From Undaria pinnatifida (Eukaryota > Sar > Phaeophyceae > Laminariales > Alariaceae): DNA of 64,000 bases. Positions within the stretch are counted from its first letter, which is position 1; each line of letters starts with the position of its first letter. The notes under the pieces are model-generated. The model saw nothing but the letters and a program-made list of their open reading frames with translations, was not told where the DNA came from and ran no database searches. Shown here piece after piece: positions 22,101-31,789 of the stretch. The translations under genes and the position numbers were made by a program. Location: the NCBI GenBank assembly GCA_012845835.1, contig JABAKD010000016.1, positions 22,986,573 to 23,050,572 on the forward strand, in the 5' to 3' direction.

Positions 22101-25100
22101 CGTATATGTATCAAACGCCGATGTAAGAGATGTTTGCCCTTGAACGGCAGAGCATCTAACGAAGGCTGCATCGAAAAATTTGAAGATGATCGTTTTTTTG
22201 GTTAAGAACGGTATACAGCGTCGAGGTGGTATCTACGGCACTCACAGTTGTTCCACAGACCACAAGCCAGTGAAGGCGTCTACGGGCAGGCTGAAAAAAT
22301 TATTATGATTCAGGTACCTGACATAGTCTCACGGCGGCATCGGAAAACAGAAGATTTCGTACATCAAGGGTACAGATATCTATGCGGGATTCTCTAGGAA
22401 TTAAGATGACAATACAAAATGTTGCATTCGTGTTCTGGAAGTGTTTCATGCTTAGTCTTCTGCCTTGTATGCATACCCATTCCCTAGCAAAATGAACAAG
22501 AAGAAGGCATACCCTGCCGCACGACGGAGTGCAGTCGTACCATTCCGCCAAAGCGGACACGGCTTTGGTTCCAATTGGCCGTCTCCTTGATGCTAGCACT
22601 TGGTACCTTCGGCCGAACCTGTTTCGGGGCGTTAGACAGTGTGGCAGCAGCAACGATGCTATCCCGCAGCTTTACACAGGCCGGAATGGGCCATTGGTGG
22701 GCATCGCAGACACGAAAGTAAAGTATTTCGGGTGACATAACACGGTTACCCGCCGTCAAATTACACACCTCCCACGCATGGACTTTTTTGTATGGTATAT
22801 TTTGCTTTCTCCTCTATGTCAACAAGTGTTAGTTGGTGCTCCAGTGCCACCTCAGCCTTCCACGACCTGCTGGTGCAAAATTTCGTGAACCCTGCTCTAA
22901 CATATTGGAGTAATCGGCACAGCGCCGGGTTTCACCGTTTCCTTTCTCGCGTTAGAGTCATCGACCGTTCAGCCTGAACTTGTCCAGAGGCCAACGTGCG
23001 GTTCAACCACGGTCTGTCTGTGTAATGTGAAAGTCATTTCGCGCCTTGAAAACGGTAGAGTGGAAGTGCAGAGAGCGTGTACCAACTTCCCAGGGTAGCT
23101 TGTGGTGATACTCACAGACGGGTCAGAGCTCCCAGATTGGCGAAGACGTTCGATGGAAGGGATGCCAGTTTGTTCGAGTTAAGGTACCTTATGTACATGG
23201 CGGAAGTTATGGCGGCGGGAGGGTAAAAATGTAACGGGGTCAGCAATCGTAAACAATTATGATGGTGCCGTCGGTGACAGTTCATTAACGTGGGTTAGTG
23301 GTACGCCCAACATCCATGTCCCGTGTTTGTTGTGCAAGCAGTAGGTTCCACATTTGGGTAGGCGAATGATCGAGTGCTAAACATGTAAAACATAGGGCTG
23401 AAGCAGGAGCGGTCACTACCATAGGACAGATCGGCCACACCGAGCGTGATGTAGTGACATTGACTTTGCAAGGCGTTTTCGCTCTTACACGGTTGATGGA
23501 CTAACACAGATGGGCTTATATAAAAGCCCATGCTCCACACAACCCGACTTTGTGGGTTGTATTTTATTCGGTACGGACTATATCGTGTCTGAGCAGACTG
23601 CTAGTTGACAGCTGTGTTAGACAGCAACGCCCATGGGTATGGAACCTTCCGTATATGGGTGAGCTTTTGGGATGTGTCATCAAGGCGGGTGGGGGGGTAT
23701 TTTTTTTCGTGTAGCAGCTAGCTGTCAGAGAGAATTTCCACGTGGGGGAGAAGTCGGGGGCATCAGTGTTGTATCAGAAGCAAAGCCCGGAGGGTTTAGC
23801 CTTGCAGGTGCATCATAAGCTGATGCCGTCGTAGTATTGAAAGGCCTCCACAACGTTTCAAAACCAGCTGTTACAAAACTTGGTAAACCCTGCTTCAATC
23901 TCTTGAAAAAATCCACAAGGTGCGGGGTTTCTCCGTCTTTTCTCATCGTTTACAATCATCGACCGTCTAGTCTGGGCTGCACAAATAAGGCCAACGTGCG
24001 GTTCAACCACGGTTTGTCTGGGTAATGTGCCGATCATTTCGCTTCTTGGAAACAGTATAGTAGAAGTGGAGAGAGCGTGTACCAGCTTTTCAAAGGCAGC
24101 TTGTTGATATACTCACAGTTCGGTCAAAGCTCCCAGATCAGCGAAGAGGTCCGCTGGAAGGGTTGCCAGGTCGTTTGAAGAAAGGGACCTTATGTACGTG
24201 GCGGAAGCCGTGGCGGTGGGAGGGTAAGAATGTTGCCCGGTCAACATTCGTAAACAATTATGATGGAATCGTCGGTAACAGTTCATTAACGTGGGTTGGT
24301 GGTACGCCGAACATCCATGTTCCGTGATTGTTGTGCGAGCAGAAGGTTCCACATTTGGGTAGGTGATGATCGAATGCTAAACTTTGAAATTAGGGCTGAA
24401 GCAGGAGCGGTCACTCCATTGGAGTGATCGGCCACACCGAGCGTGATGTAGTGACATTGACTTTGCTACACGTTTTCGCTATTGAACGGTTGATGGACTG
24501 ACACAGAAGGGATTAAAATAAAATCCATGCTCCACACAGCCCTATCGTGTGCGTTGTTTTTGATTCGGTGCGGACTGTCGCGTGTCTGAGCGGACTGCCA
24601 GTTGACAGTTGTGTTAGACGACAACGCACATGGGCACGAAAAGTTCCGTATATGGGTGAGCTTTTAGGATGAGTCATCGAGGCGGATGCGGGGGTATTTT
24701 CTTCGTGTAGCAGCTACTTTTCAAAGACAATTTCTAAGTGGGGGGGAGTCGGAGAATTCAGATTGAAATCGTACGCAAAAACCCGGAAGATTTAGCTTTG
24801 GAGGTGCACTTTAAGCTGCCGTCGTCCGTCGATTCGTGACGCTGACGGGCCTATACCGTTGGTTATATCCGGGTTCTAGGTGTCCCAGTTGGCGCGGGAG
24901 TAATGGTGACCACGAGGCATTTTCTCTCTCCTTTCTTCACGTGTTTCGATAGTACCCATTGCTGTCTCTGAGGTGGCCACAACACACAAAAACTAAGTAG
25001 CGCTGTCATCCACACAAAATGAAGTATGCACAAGGTCTCGAAGTCCTTCTTATTTGCAGTTGTTGAAAAGATGCAGTACACACTATGCGCGACAGGTAAA

Positions 25101-27882
25101 AAATCTCACGGAGCTTTGCGCTTGGTGCAAGCAATGTCTCCCTGGTTGGTGAACACCTGATGTGCTCCGTCCCGGCACGCTAGGGATGCGAGGAGTTTTA
25201 GTGATATCACAACGGCCGTACACAAACTGCGTACACCCGCCCCTGCCAGAGCCGTGGGGGTGCTGTACATGTTTCTTTTGAGTTGGCGAGGGTGCGTGTA
25301 ACATAGCTCTTCATTTGAAACATGTGTTGAGGAATGTTTAAACAGCGCCGAAAACCTTTTTTGCAGCCGTATCTCGCACCGAGCGTCTTCTAGCCGCCGG
25401 AACACCGTTTAGAAGTTAATCTGACATTTGGTTGTAATGGACTCAGCATCTAGTACAGAAAAACGCCCCTAAAATACAAGTGATCACGGAATCCCCGCTG
25501 TATCTGGGTATGCGCGATAAGTACAACCTCAGAGGTCCTTCGTAAAGGAAAAACGTTATTGACTATTGGAACAATAACAACAGATACAACAAAAACAGCG
25601 ACAATATTGACCGAGTAGCAGAGATGCAATGATACATACATGACATTGGGGGCAATGCAACCATTTATCCGAGAACCGATCTCGTGCCGCATGAGTTTCG
25701 AACGGAGATATACCGGCAACTTTGAAGGAAGGCGAGAAGCAAGGGACGAGAAGCGACACTAACCAAATCCTCAGGGCGCCCATAGGACCGAAAATATCGG
25801 CAGATATCGTTGCATACGCCGTCGGTATTCAATCGTCCACGGGTTGGCATGCGTAACATGAGGTGCAGTGGGAAGGGTGGCGTCAGAGAGAGGGAAGCGG
25901 AATCGCCAGCGACATACAAACGCGAGAAGTCGTTCGCCGACGCTGTCGTCTTTAAACGGCGTATTTGCGATTACAGACACACTTGCGCGACCGACACCCT
26001 TGGGCGAATCCAGGCCGCACGATTATTGTATTCATATCGCTAACACTCTGGAGGCTTTTGCGCATCAAAACACATGCCTAGTTTACCATCGCATGCCACC
26101 ACAGACCGCTGTTGTTGCTGTTTGATTTCCCTCAATCACGCTCCACATAAAAAAAAAAGGAAGAGATCCCACAGCTACGCTACAGGCACCTACACTCAGA
26201 CTTGAGATCCAACTATCGCTCCCGCGCCAAAAAGGATATTGATATTCTGAACGCCAAGTTTCGACCTACTTCTGCACCGCTGCTGACCATGTTCAGTACC
26301 AACGACGGCAGCGGAGATTGGCCAGACGCAAGACGTGATAAACTTCTGTCTCATCACCACCCTCAACAGTATGCACATATGTCACGCAGGGGGGCACTAT
26401 AACAATCGTCAAACGGAGAACAGCTAGGAGACTTTTGACGAACATTTCGAGTATGGAAACACAATAATCCAAGGCGCATGTTGCGATAGGGTTTACGTTG
26501 ACATTGGTTGAAGACCTGCAGCTTGAATTGTTCATTTGGATGAAAGTTTGCATTTTTCCCCACTGTTTGGTGTGGGTTTCAAAATGGACCTCACCAGTTT
26601 GGTGTGGAGATCTCAAGGCGGGCATCTTCAGAAAATAAACATCGGCCCCAATCGTACCACCCGTCGCCTCATATTCTTAGCAATATTTCCAGTTACACGT
26701 TTCCGGACAAGCTTACTGGCATCGCATAGCTAACAGTGTTGATTAGCGCTGCCTTCGACGCGAAAGCATAAGTCACAGTGATTACAACACACTTTTCTTG
26801 CCCGTCTTCGAACAACAGGGAAACGTACATGCTGGTGACGCCGCTTCGTCCAATATCGTCCAAACACGTGCTGATGTCGGGGAGGTCATCGTCTGTAAGC
26901 CCACAGTAAACTAAGTACCTGAATAATGTGGCAACGAAGACGAAGATATTTATTGTCGACGAGGGTGGAATAGACCTCTACGTGGCGTATTCGCGAAGCT
27001 TTGAATACCGTAGTACTCGTACTGTAGCTTTCGCACGAGAGGGCATTCAAATGGTACTAGAGATTCACACCAGAAAAAAGCCCCCCTCGAGTAATTTTCG
27101 GTACGTGTCGACGGTGCACCAGTGGGAGTCCCAGTAAGTTAGCCTTGTGACCACAGCTCCGGCAAGATGTACATACCTGAAGCTACAGCACAGTGTGTGT
27201 TGTCAAAATTCACCAACAGAAAAAGTTGAACCTACAGTGTACAGCAAAATCTGTGAAGGTGCCAACCGTTCGGCCAAGGGTCTCTTCTCAAAGACCATAC
27301 GGGTAGGTTACTTAGGGAAATGGTATAAAGGGGCTAGTCGAATTCCATGCAATTTGCACATAACTTCCCGGGGAAGACGTATGGAACGCTCTCACTCACA
27401 CTTGTGTCGTTGGCGTGCAGTCTGTAAGACATGAGTTGAGACCTGGATCAGGGACAGCAAGACAGGTGCCCAAGTGGATATGTGGGAATAATTGAGTCAG
27501 TTAAAGGACGGTGTCTTGTGCGCACCTGCATGAAACATTTCATCGTCGCTTCTACGTTCGGAGGATCGGTTGGTCAGTGCACACCCCGGAACACCGCGAG
27601 AACGCTTCGTCCGCCAGCATGGCGATCTCCATTTTGTGGTATCGGTGTGTTTGTTGGAATGGGTATGCTTGATGTGCTCGGCACGAAAGAGTCGCAGAAC
27701 GCAACTTTTGCTACAATCTGCCCGGTATTGAGAACCTTCTCACGTAGCGTTCATAGTTGTTATACATTTTTCTATCATGATACAGTAAACAAGAGACGAC
27801 TTGGACATTCCAGCTCACCGTTCACGGAGATACTGAAGGTTACCGCCAACAAGGCCGTAAGCGTCTTAGTCAACCGAACCAT
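15259..27882 (-). CDS. Secreted LRR-EGF-VWD protein gene (multi-exon model)
   Basis: The joined model reads, 5' to 3': a signal-peptide exon (27,819-27,882, or alternatively 25,110-25,270), a possible LRR N-cap (26,829-26,918), LRR exons at 24,117, 23,116, 22,246, 21,129, 20,430, 19,561 and 18,527, an LRR end piece (18,131-18,172), an EGF-like exon (17,271-17,348) and a VWD exon (15,259-16,184). All junctions are GT-AG. The LRR exons are phase 2-2 and the EGF exon is 1-1. No transmembrane segment is seen in the coding pieces, so secretion is inferred. LRRs bind ligands, and EGF and VWD modules are extracellular. Uncertain points are which first exon is used, the phase gap between 18,131 and 17,348, and whether exons above 25 kb belong to the same gene. 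Confidence 0.65.
17271..17348 (-). CDS. EGF-like exon
   Basis: This 78-nt exon, phase 1-1, lies between gcag|GA and A|gtaagt. It encodes CDPPTAVSCGDGQTC followed by VPGADGYTC. The spacing of the four Cys and the 'DGYTC' end match the start of an EGF domain. A 1-1 phase is usual for EGF modules. Confidence 0.7.
18131..18172 (-). CDS. LRR C-terminal partial repeat exon
   Basis: The exon follows attcag|G and encodes YLSVNTDLQCIPS, a half repeat ending in 'LQC.P' as in LRR C-terminal caps. The consensus donor (GT|gtaagt) leaves phase 2. An alternative donor two bases earlier leaves phase 0 and would allow a 22-nt microexon (17,704-17,725, VDPSGVC) to lead in frame into the EGF exon. I cannot decide between them. 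Confidence 0.6.
18527..18607 (-). CDS. LRR exon 7 (type C, 81 nt)
   Basis: The exon is bounded by gacag|G and CT|gtgagt, phase 2-2. It encodes LLSNDLTTLP and VFESLGSNGSMEEL, three residues longer than the others. The extra length lies in the convex loop, which fits the last full repeat before the LRR end. Confidence 0.75.
19561..19632 (-). CDS. LRR exon 6 (type B)
   Basis: This 72-nt exon lies between cag|G and GT|gtgagt, phase 2-2. It encodes LHYNDISSLP and AFTGLWSAETV. The final codon is completed as Val rather than the usual Leu. Confidence 0.8.
20430..20501 (-). CDS. LRR exon 5 (type A)
   Basis: This 72-nt exon lies between ataag|G and CT|gtgagt, phase 2-2. It encodes LNSNNLATLP and VFAGLGALTHL. 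Confidence 0.8.
21129..21200 (-). CDS. LRR exon 4 (type A)
   Basis: This 72-nt exon lies between ataag|G and CT|gtgagt, phase 2-2. It encodes LNSNYLATLP and IFADLGALTHL. It lies about 700 bp from the type A exon at 20,430, with related intron sequence between the two. Confidence 0.8.
22246..22317 (-). CDS. LRR exon 3 (type B)
   Basis: This 72-nt exon lies between cag|G and CT|gtgagt, phase 2-2. It encodes LNHNNFFSLP and AFTGLWSVEQL. It is the block-duplication partner of the exon at 19,561. The two differ at 14 of 72 bases, while about 245 bp of the adjoining intron differ at about 16 positions. Confidence 0.8.
23116..23187 (-). CDS. LRR exon 2 (type A)
   Basis: This 72-nt exon lies between ataag|G and CT|gtgagt, phase 2-2. 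It encodes LNSNKLASLP and VFANLGALTRL. It is the block-duplication partner of the exon at 20,430. The two differ at 7 of 72 bases, of which 6 change amino acids. Confidence 0.8.
24117..24188 (-). CDS. LRR exon 1 (type A)
   Basis: This 72-nt exon lies between ataag|G and CT|gtgagt, phase 2-2. It encodes one 24-residue LRR with the parts LSSNDLATLP and LFADLGALTEL. The shared intron sequence upstream marks it as a member of the type A family. Confidence 0.8.
25110..25270 (-). CDS. Alternative first exon with signal-peptide-like start (proximal)
   Basis: ATG at 25,270 opens a frame with the hydrophobic run LCTAVVISLKLLASLAC about 15 residues in. The exon ends at a donor (GCTCC|gtgaga) in phase 2, exactly the phase needed to enter the LRR exon at 24,188. 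It may be an alternative first exon, or the first exon of a gene separate from the 26.8-27.9 kb pieces. Two other frames across the same stretch are also open, so the call is tentative. Confidence 0.35.
26829..26918 (-). CDS. Probable LRR N-terminal cap exon
   Basis: The exon is bounded by attcag|G and AT|gtacgt and is 90 nt long, phase 2 in and 2 out. It encodes YLVYCGLTDDDLPDISTCL, then DDIGRSGVTSM. The 'C.LTD.DLP...CLD..GR..VT.L' arrangement resembles the segment that leads into the first LRR in algal LRR proteins (from memory, not a search). Its phase lets it splice directly onto any of the LRR exons downstream. Confidence 0.5.
27819..27882 (-). CDS. Candidate first exon with signal peptide (distal)
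   Basis: ATG at 27,882-27,880 opens MVRLTKTLTALLAVTFSISV, followed by Asn and a split Gly codon. This is a textbook signal peptide: a basic start, a hydrophobic core and a small-residue end. The exon ends in a canonical donor (AACG|gtgagc) in phase 1. The next LRR-type exon (26,829-26,918) is entered in phase 2, so one more exon is probably missed in between. That this exon starts the LRR gene is inferred from strand and proximity. Confidence 0.5.
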
Positions 27883-27949
27883 CCTGAGTCGAGTTTTCGA
27901 CGCTTGTTGTTGGGGATGTCCTGGAGGGCGCTGATTCTGCCAGAACGAA

Positions 27950-30076
27950 AGGACACCCGACACCCACACCCACCGTGCGCGAAACGCGCCGGTTAGGGCC
28001 CACGTAAACGAAGAAAATCTGCAATTTAGATTGAAACTTGAACGGAAGTAAATCACGAATAGATCACAGTGATGTGGGATGAGGGGGGAGGGCATGGGAG
28101 GGGGAACAAGTATCCCGTCCAAACGGGGCAAATACCAAAGGAAACATCCCTGACTTCACAACGAGTAAACGGTCGGCAGAAAGGACGGCGTCGATGCACC
28201 CCCGAAACTAAGGTAGACACGGCGCCTCAGCTGTAAACAAGGTCTACGTGCGTGACTACAAAACTACGCGACCATACCCTGCTTCTACAAGCCATCCGGT
28301 ATTTTAAGCGGCAGATTAAAAGATATATAAAGTGCAGATGCTGGCCACACGGCCTAAAAAATGCTTTGAACAACCGGCCTCCGCAGGCTGTACAGCAGCA
28401 TTCAATTCCGCCGGGAGCGGCACCTTGAGCGGCAGGTTTGACTACGGTGATCATAGCTGCGTCTCACTGGCACCAGCCGCACCTTGACCGTGTATTTTCT
28501 ACATTGTGCATCTATGCGCGTCGTGTGTACGATAGAGTAAGTATTATTGTGCAAGAACGTGTTCTCGAAGACCGGGCTCCAAACCTTGAAATCGTCGAGT
28601 TGTCGTTCTTTCTGTGCATTAACGAAAACCTTGTGAATGTGGGCCATGAATATGGCCATCGGGTTACTTCGGGTTAAGGTCGCGGCTGCCGTACGCCGTA
28701 ATTTTGTGGGGCCTCGAAATGCAATGGCACGGAGTCATTCGCGCAAGTTATCCTCCTATCCATCTTTGCGGTCTTAATGCGGTCTTACGTTTATTTCGCG
28801 TTGTTTCTGATGCCTGAATGAAACGCGAGTGGAATGGTAGGCTTTGCAGCGCCTAACAAAAAATCCAATTACCAAAAACAAACGTCGAGATTCAGAGTCA
28901 CTCGGACGAGTTGCTCAAACCCACTGTCGAAACACGGGGTATCCCTCTTACCGCCGCCATCGGCGGTACTCAGCATACATTTTGGGCGAAGTGTTAACTA
29001 GCTCGGCAGGTAGGTGAGGACCTTCTGGTACAAGATGGATGCACTTTCACAGTAACATGCCTGTGTTGAGTCTGATCTGTGCGGAGCGTTCGATGATTGC
29101 CGATCGGTAAATGAAATGCCCGAAATAATCGTGGTTTTCTACTCCTACATGGGCAAAGTCAAATTCCTGGGGGCTCGATGTGATATGTGACCGATTAGAA
29201 GCAGCGAATATTTCCAAGTCGGTTTTGATTCTGTTATCAGGTTTTGCTTTAAAAACCTAAACGCTCCGTTTGTTTGGAGCCTTGCACAAAGGATGATGTA
29301 GCTGCAACTGTGGTGCCGATTGATCATGCTCGTCCCTCACTCAGAGCGGGCGGAACGAGGGGGGGTCAAAGCGAGCCCTGGGGCTGGCGTCCGCACAGCC
29401 CTGTTTTTACATCCGTATACACCCATGTCCACCACCACTCGTGGTGGGGTCGTATTTGCCGACTTTCATGGCAAATATGTGGTTGGGGTTCGCAAAAAAC
29501 GTCAGGAAGGGGCATGAAGCGAGGACGAGCTGACTGTCTTCCATGACCTCAATTTTCGTGGTAATTTAGGAATATCGTCGCAACTGCACGCCGGGAACCT
29601 TCTTAAGTAGTACAAAATTGCCGGCAGAGTGGAGCTCTACCAGGCATACGTACGTTTTCCTGCGATACCACGCCGGCCGCCTTGTGCATGACGTTACGCA
29701 AAATGCATGGTTGTACTACCCGAAGGTTGGTGTGACTACTTCTTTTCAAGGTTCAAATCCATGCCGCGTCACGGGTGACATTCCAATCCATGGGTGTGTA
29801 TAAATTTCCCATCGTTTTGTTCTTCGAGTTCCCTTCCACGGCGGCCGAGCGTGCGTTCTCAGGCTTTGAGCTACTGGGCACGATTGTGGATATGTCGGTG
29901 AAGTAACAGGTGTGACCAGATCCCGCTCATTTTCTATTCCTCGCGCTATGAGCGTGGCATGTACCGCAAACGACAATTTCCTGAAGACATCTTAATAAAG
30001 CTCTTATGTATTCAACCCCGGATCCCCGGTGTTCCTCTTAAAATATGATTCACCGATCTTGTTCCGGTCGCGTCGA
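27950..30076. other. No gene that can be assigned
   Basis: At 28,402-28,677 both strands are open (plus: LEDRAPNLEIVELSFFLCI; minus: HIHKVFVNAQKERQLDDFKV), and I cannot tell which is coding, if either. A short plus-strand frame near 29,420-29,517 (VVFADFHGKYVVGVRKK) is also protein-like. Nothing else is recognisable. Confidence 0.4.
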
Positions 30077-30506
30077 CTAGCTAAGTTTGAAATGTACACC
30101 GGGTATTTTGATCTTCTCCAGACTCGCGCAAAAACTAGAGACGTGATGAAGCTCATTCGTCTTGGGTGCACGTATGACAGGTAGGTGCCACTCGATGCGA
30201 AGCACACCCAACTTTGTATACGATAACAAATCTTTTTGGAGCATAATACCGGTAGGGTTTTCTGCCATCTCAACGCCACCACCGTAGCGTGTCAGCAGGT
30301 CTGCAAAGCCTGGACATCCCGGCCACGTAACAAAAAGCAAACACTGTTCGAGTGAGTCATTCGCGCCCGGGATCAGGTTGCGCTCTTCTCTCTCGACGAC
30401 TCCCCGAAACAAAACCACGAGGCTCACGACCTTTGTCCCCATGCCCTCGTTGCAATGCTCAGAGTTAGAAATTTTCGGCGGCCAATGGCCACATGCCAAC
30501 GACAAG
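30077..30506 (-). CDS. Hypothetical protein exon
   Basis: The frame is open for 142 codons to a TAG. It follows a pyrimidine-rich acceptor (tcctctttag|C) at about 30,506. It contains TKVVSLVVLFRGVVEREERN, CLLFVTWPGCPGFADLL and GVLRIEWHLPVIRAPKTN. The composition is protein-like and the acceptor is good. I recognise no family. Confidence 0.4.
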
Positions 30507-30576
30507 CTAAAGAGGAGTAGCCGCCGCTACCCCTTCGTGCCGAGGCTCGGATTGGGTTCCTGCAACATTGCTAAAA

Positions 30577-30858
30577 TTATCTTTCGCAGACACTACTATA
30601 CTGAAATACTGTTGTGCGCTTCCCGGTCGCACACGTACAGCGACTCAATTTTTCACCTTTCCGAAAATCAACTTCAACTGAAATCGGATTTATCTCCCTC
30701 GAGAAGATGGAGGGGTCGAACATATGGCGTCCGAATTTCACGTCAAGACGACTTCGCCGTTGGGGAGGCGAATTTTCCCGTATTAACGCTGTCATCTCAA
30801 ACATGAAATCATGTACTCGTGCCTGACCACCCCCTTTTTCCCGAAGCCCAAACATCAA
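30577..30858 (-). CDS. Hypothetical protein exon, possibly upstream partner of the 30.1-30.5 kb ORF
   Basis: The frame is open for 93 codons and includes HDFMFEMTALIRENSPPQRR and FGRHMFDPSIFSREINPISV. It lies just 5' of the previous ORF on the same strand. No splice donor is certain and no family is recognised. Confidence 0.3.
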   Translation of the reverse strand: MMFGLREKGGGQARVHDFMFEMTALIRENSPPQRRSRLDVKFGRHMFDPSIFSREINPISVEVDFRKGEKLSRCTCATGKRTTVFQYSSVCER

Positions 30859-31249
30859 AACATAGAGCGTGCGTCATGTATCTTATTCGCGGCGTCCTTG
30901 CCTCTCTTATCAATCATCTGCACCTAGTACCTGTGTTGGGATCGAAATTGAAATACCTGTTGTAGGAGTTTGATGACTACTAGAAAAGTCATTGCCTCTA
31001 TTTTGACGTGAGCGTCAACGGCTGGGGAAGACAACGCTGCAAGCCCAACGCATTGGTGCTGCACCAAAGGTAATTATTCATCCAAACAATTGTCAAAAAT
31101 GTGTGAAAAAAGCTGTGTATTCTTGATTGTTTGACTAAAATGTTTTTGCCGAACTTTGTGTAGGCTCCTGTTGAACAATCACCGTCAAACACTAGACTCT
31201 ATATCTTCCTTAGTGGCTAGGAGCCATCCTCCGGGAGGGGTTGTGCTTT

Positions 31250-31420
31250 ATGGGGCGAACATGGCTGTCCGGTTGAGCTTGCTGTACCATCGGGTAGTAT
31301 GCTGCTGTAACGAGTGTGTTCGGTTTAGGACTAAGGCACAGAAACGGTAGTGGGATTGCGCGCACGGATGCCTTGGAAGTCATGTTTCTGGTGAGATATG
31401 TAACTCCTCATGTCACTCAC
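31250..31420 (-). pseudogene. Degraded relative of the ORF at 53,330-53,638
   Basis: The minus strand reads YISHQKHDFQGIRAR where the 53-kb ORF has SISHPKHGLKGIRSR, and base similarity extends over about 150 bp, including the phrase gctcaaccgg. The frame then meets stops, so this is a fragment. Confidence 0.5.
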
Positions 31421-31789
31421 GTCAGTAGCTTTTAAGCTACTGCTGCCCCCTAAAAGCCTAATCCCCCCATCCCATCGCCGGTTATACGACTAATGGGATA
31501 CAAATGATAACTGATGCTGAATTGCTTCCAGAGCAGCCAGATTATGTCCCCTTCAAAAACGGTGTTCTTTATTATGGAGATCTACTGTTAACAGGATGAA
31601 ACCACACTCAAAAAAGTTATTGTTATCACCATTTTTCACACGAGCTCTCTTACGCTACGACTGTGTTCGATTAAGTGCGCTGTATGGATGGGAAGACCGG
31701 TCAACCAAAAATACCTTAATCAAACGCTCATACTAAACTTGGGAGCTGTTTTGCCGCCCTACATTTTTGATAATCGGTCCTGCTAACAG

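Larger units (their letters stand above)
18770..24850 (-). repeat. Tandem duplication of the LRR exon block (period about 2.69 kb)
   Basis: Exon pairs 22,246/19,561 and 23,116/20,430 are 2,685-2,686 bp apart, and their introns align along most of the length (for example 19,640-20,090 with 22,325-22,775). Inside each block two type A exons are themselves duplicates, with a shared intron phrase (acgccgaacatccat or near match) at about 20,615, 21,315, 23,302 and 24,305. The order is A-A-B, A-A-B, C. Confidence 0.85.

Noticed and set aside
27400-27445. An LRR exon (LHANDTS after cttacag) on the minus strand
   Set aside because: It starts like an LRR exon but has no donor at the right distance and the second half of the repeat is absent.
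28402-28677. A gene at 28.4-28.7 kb on either strand
   Set aside because: Both strands are open with protein-like composition, and no domain or splice evidence decides between them.
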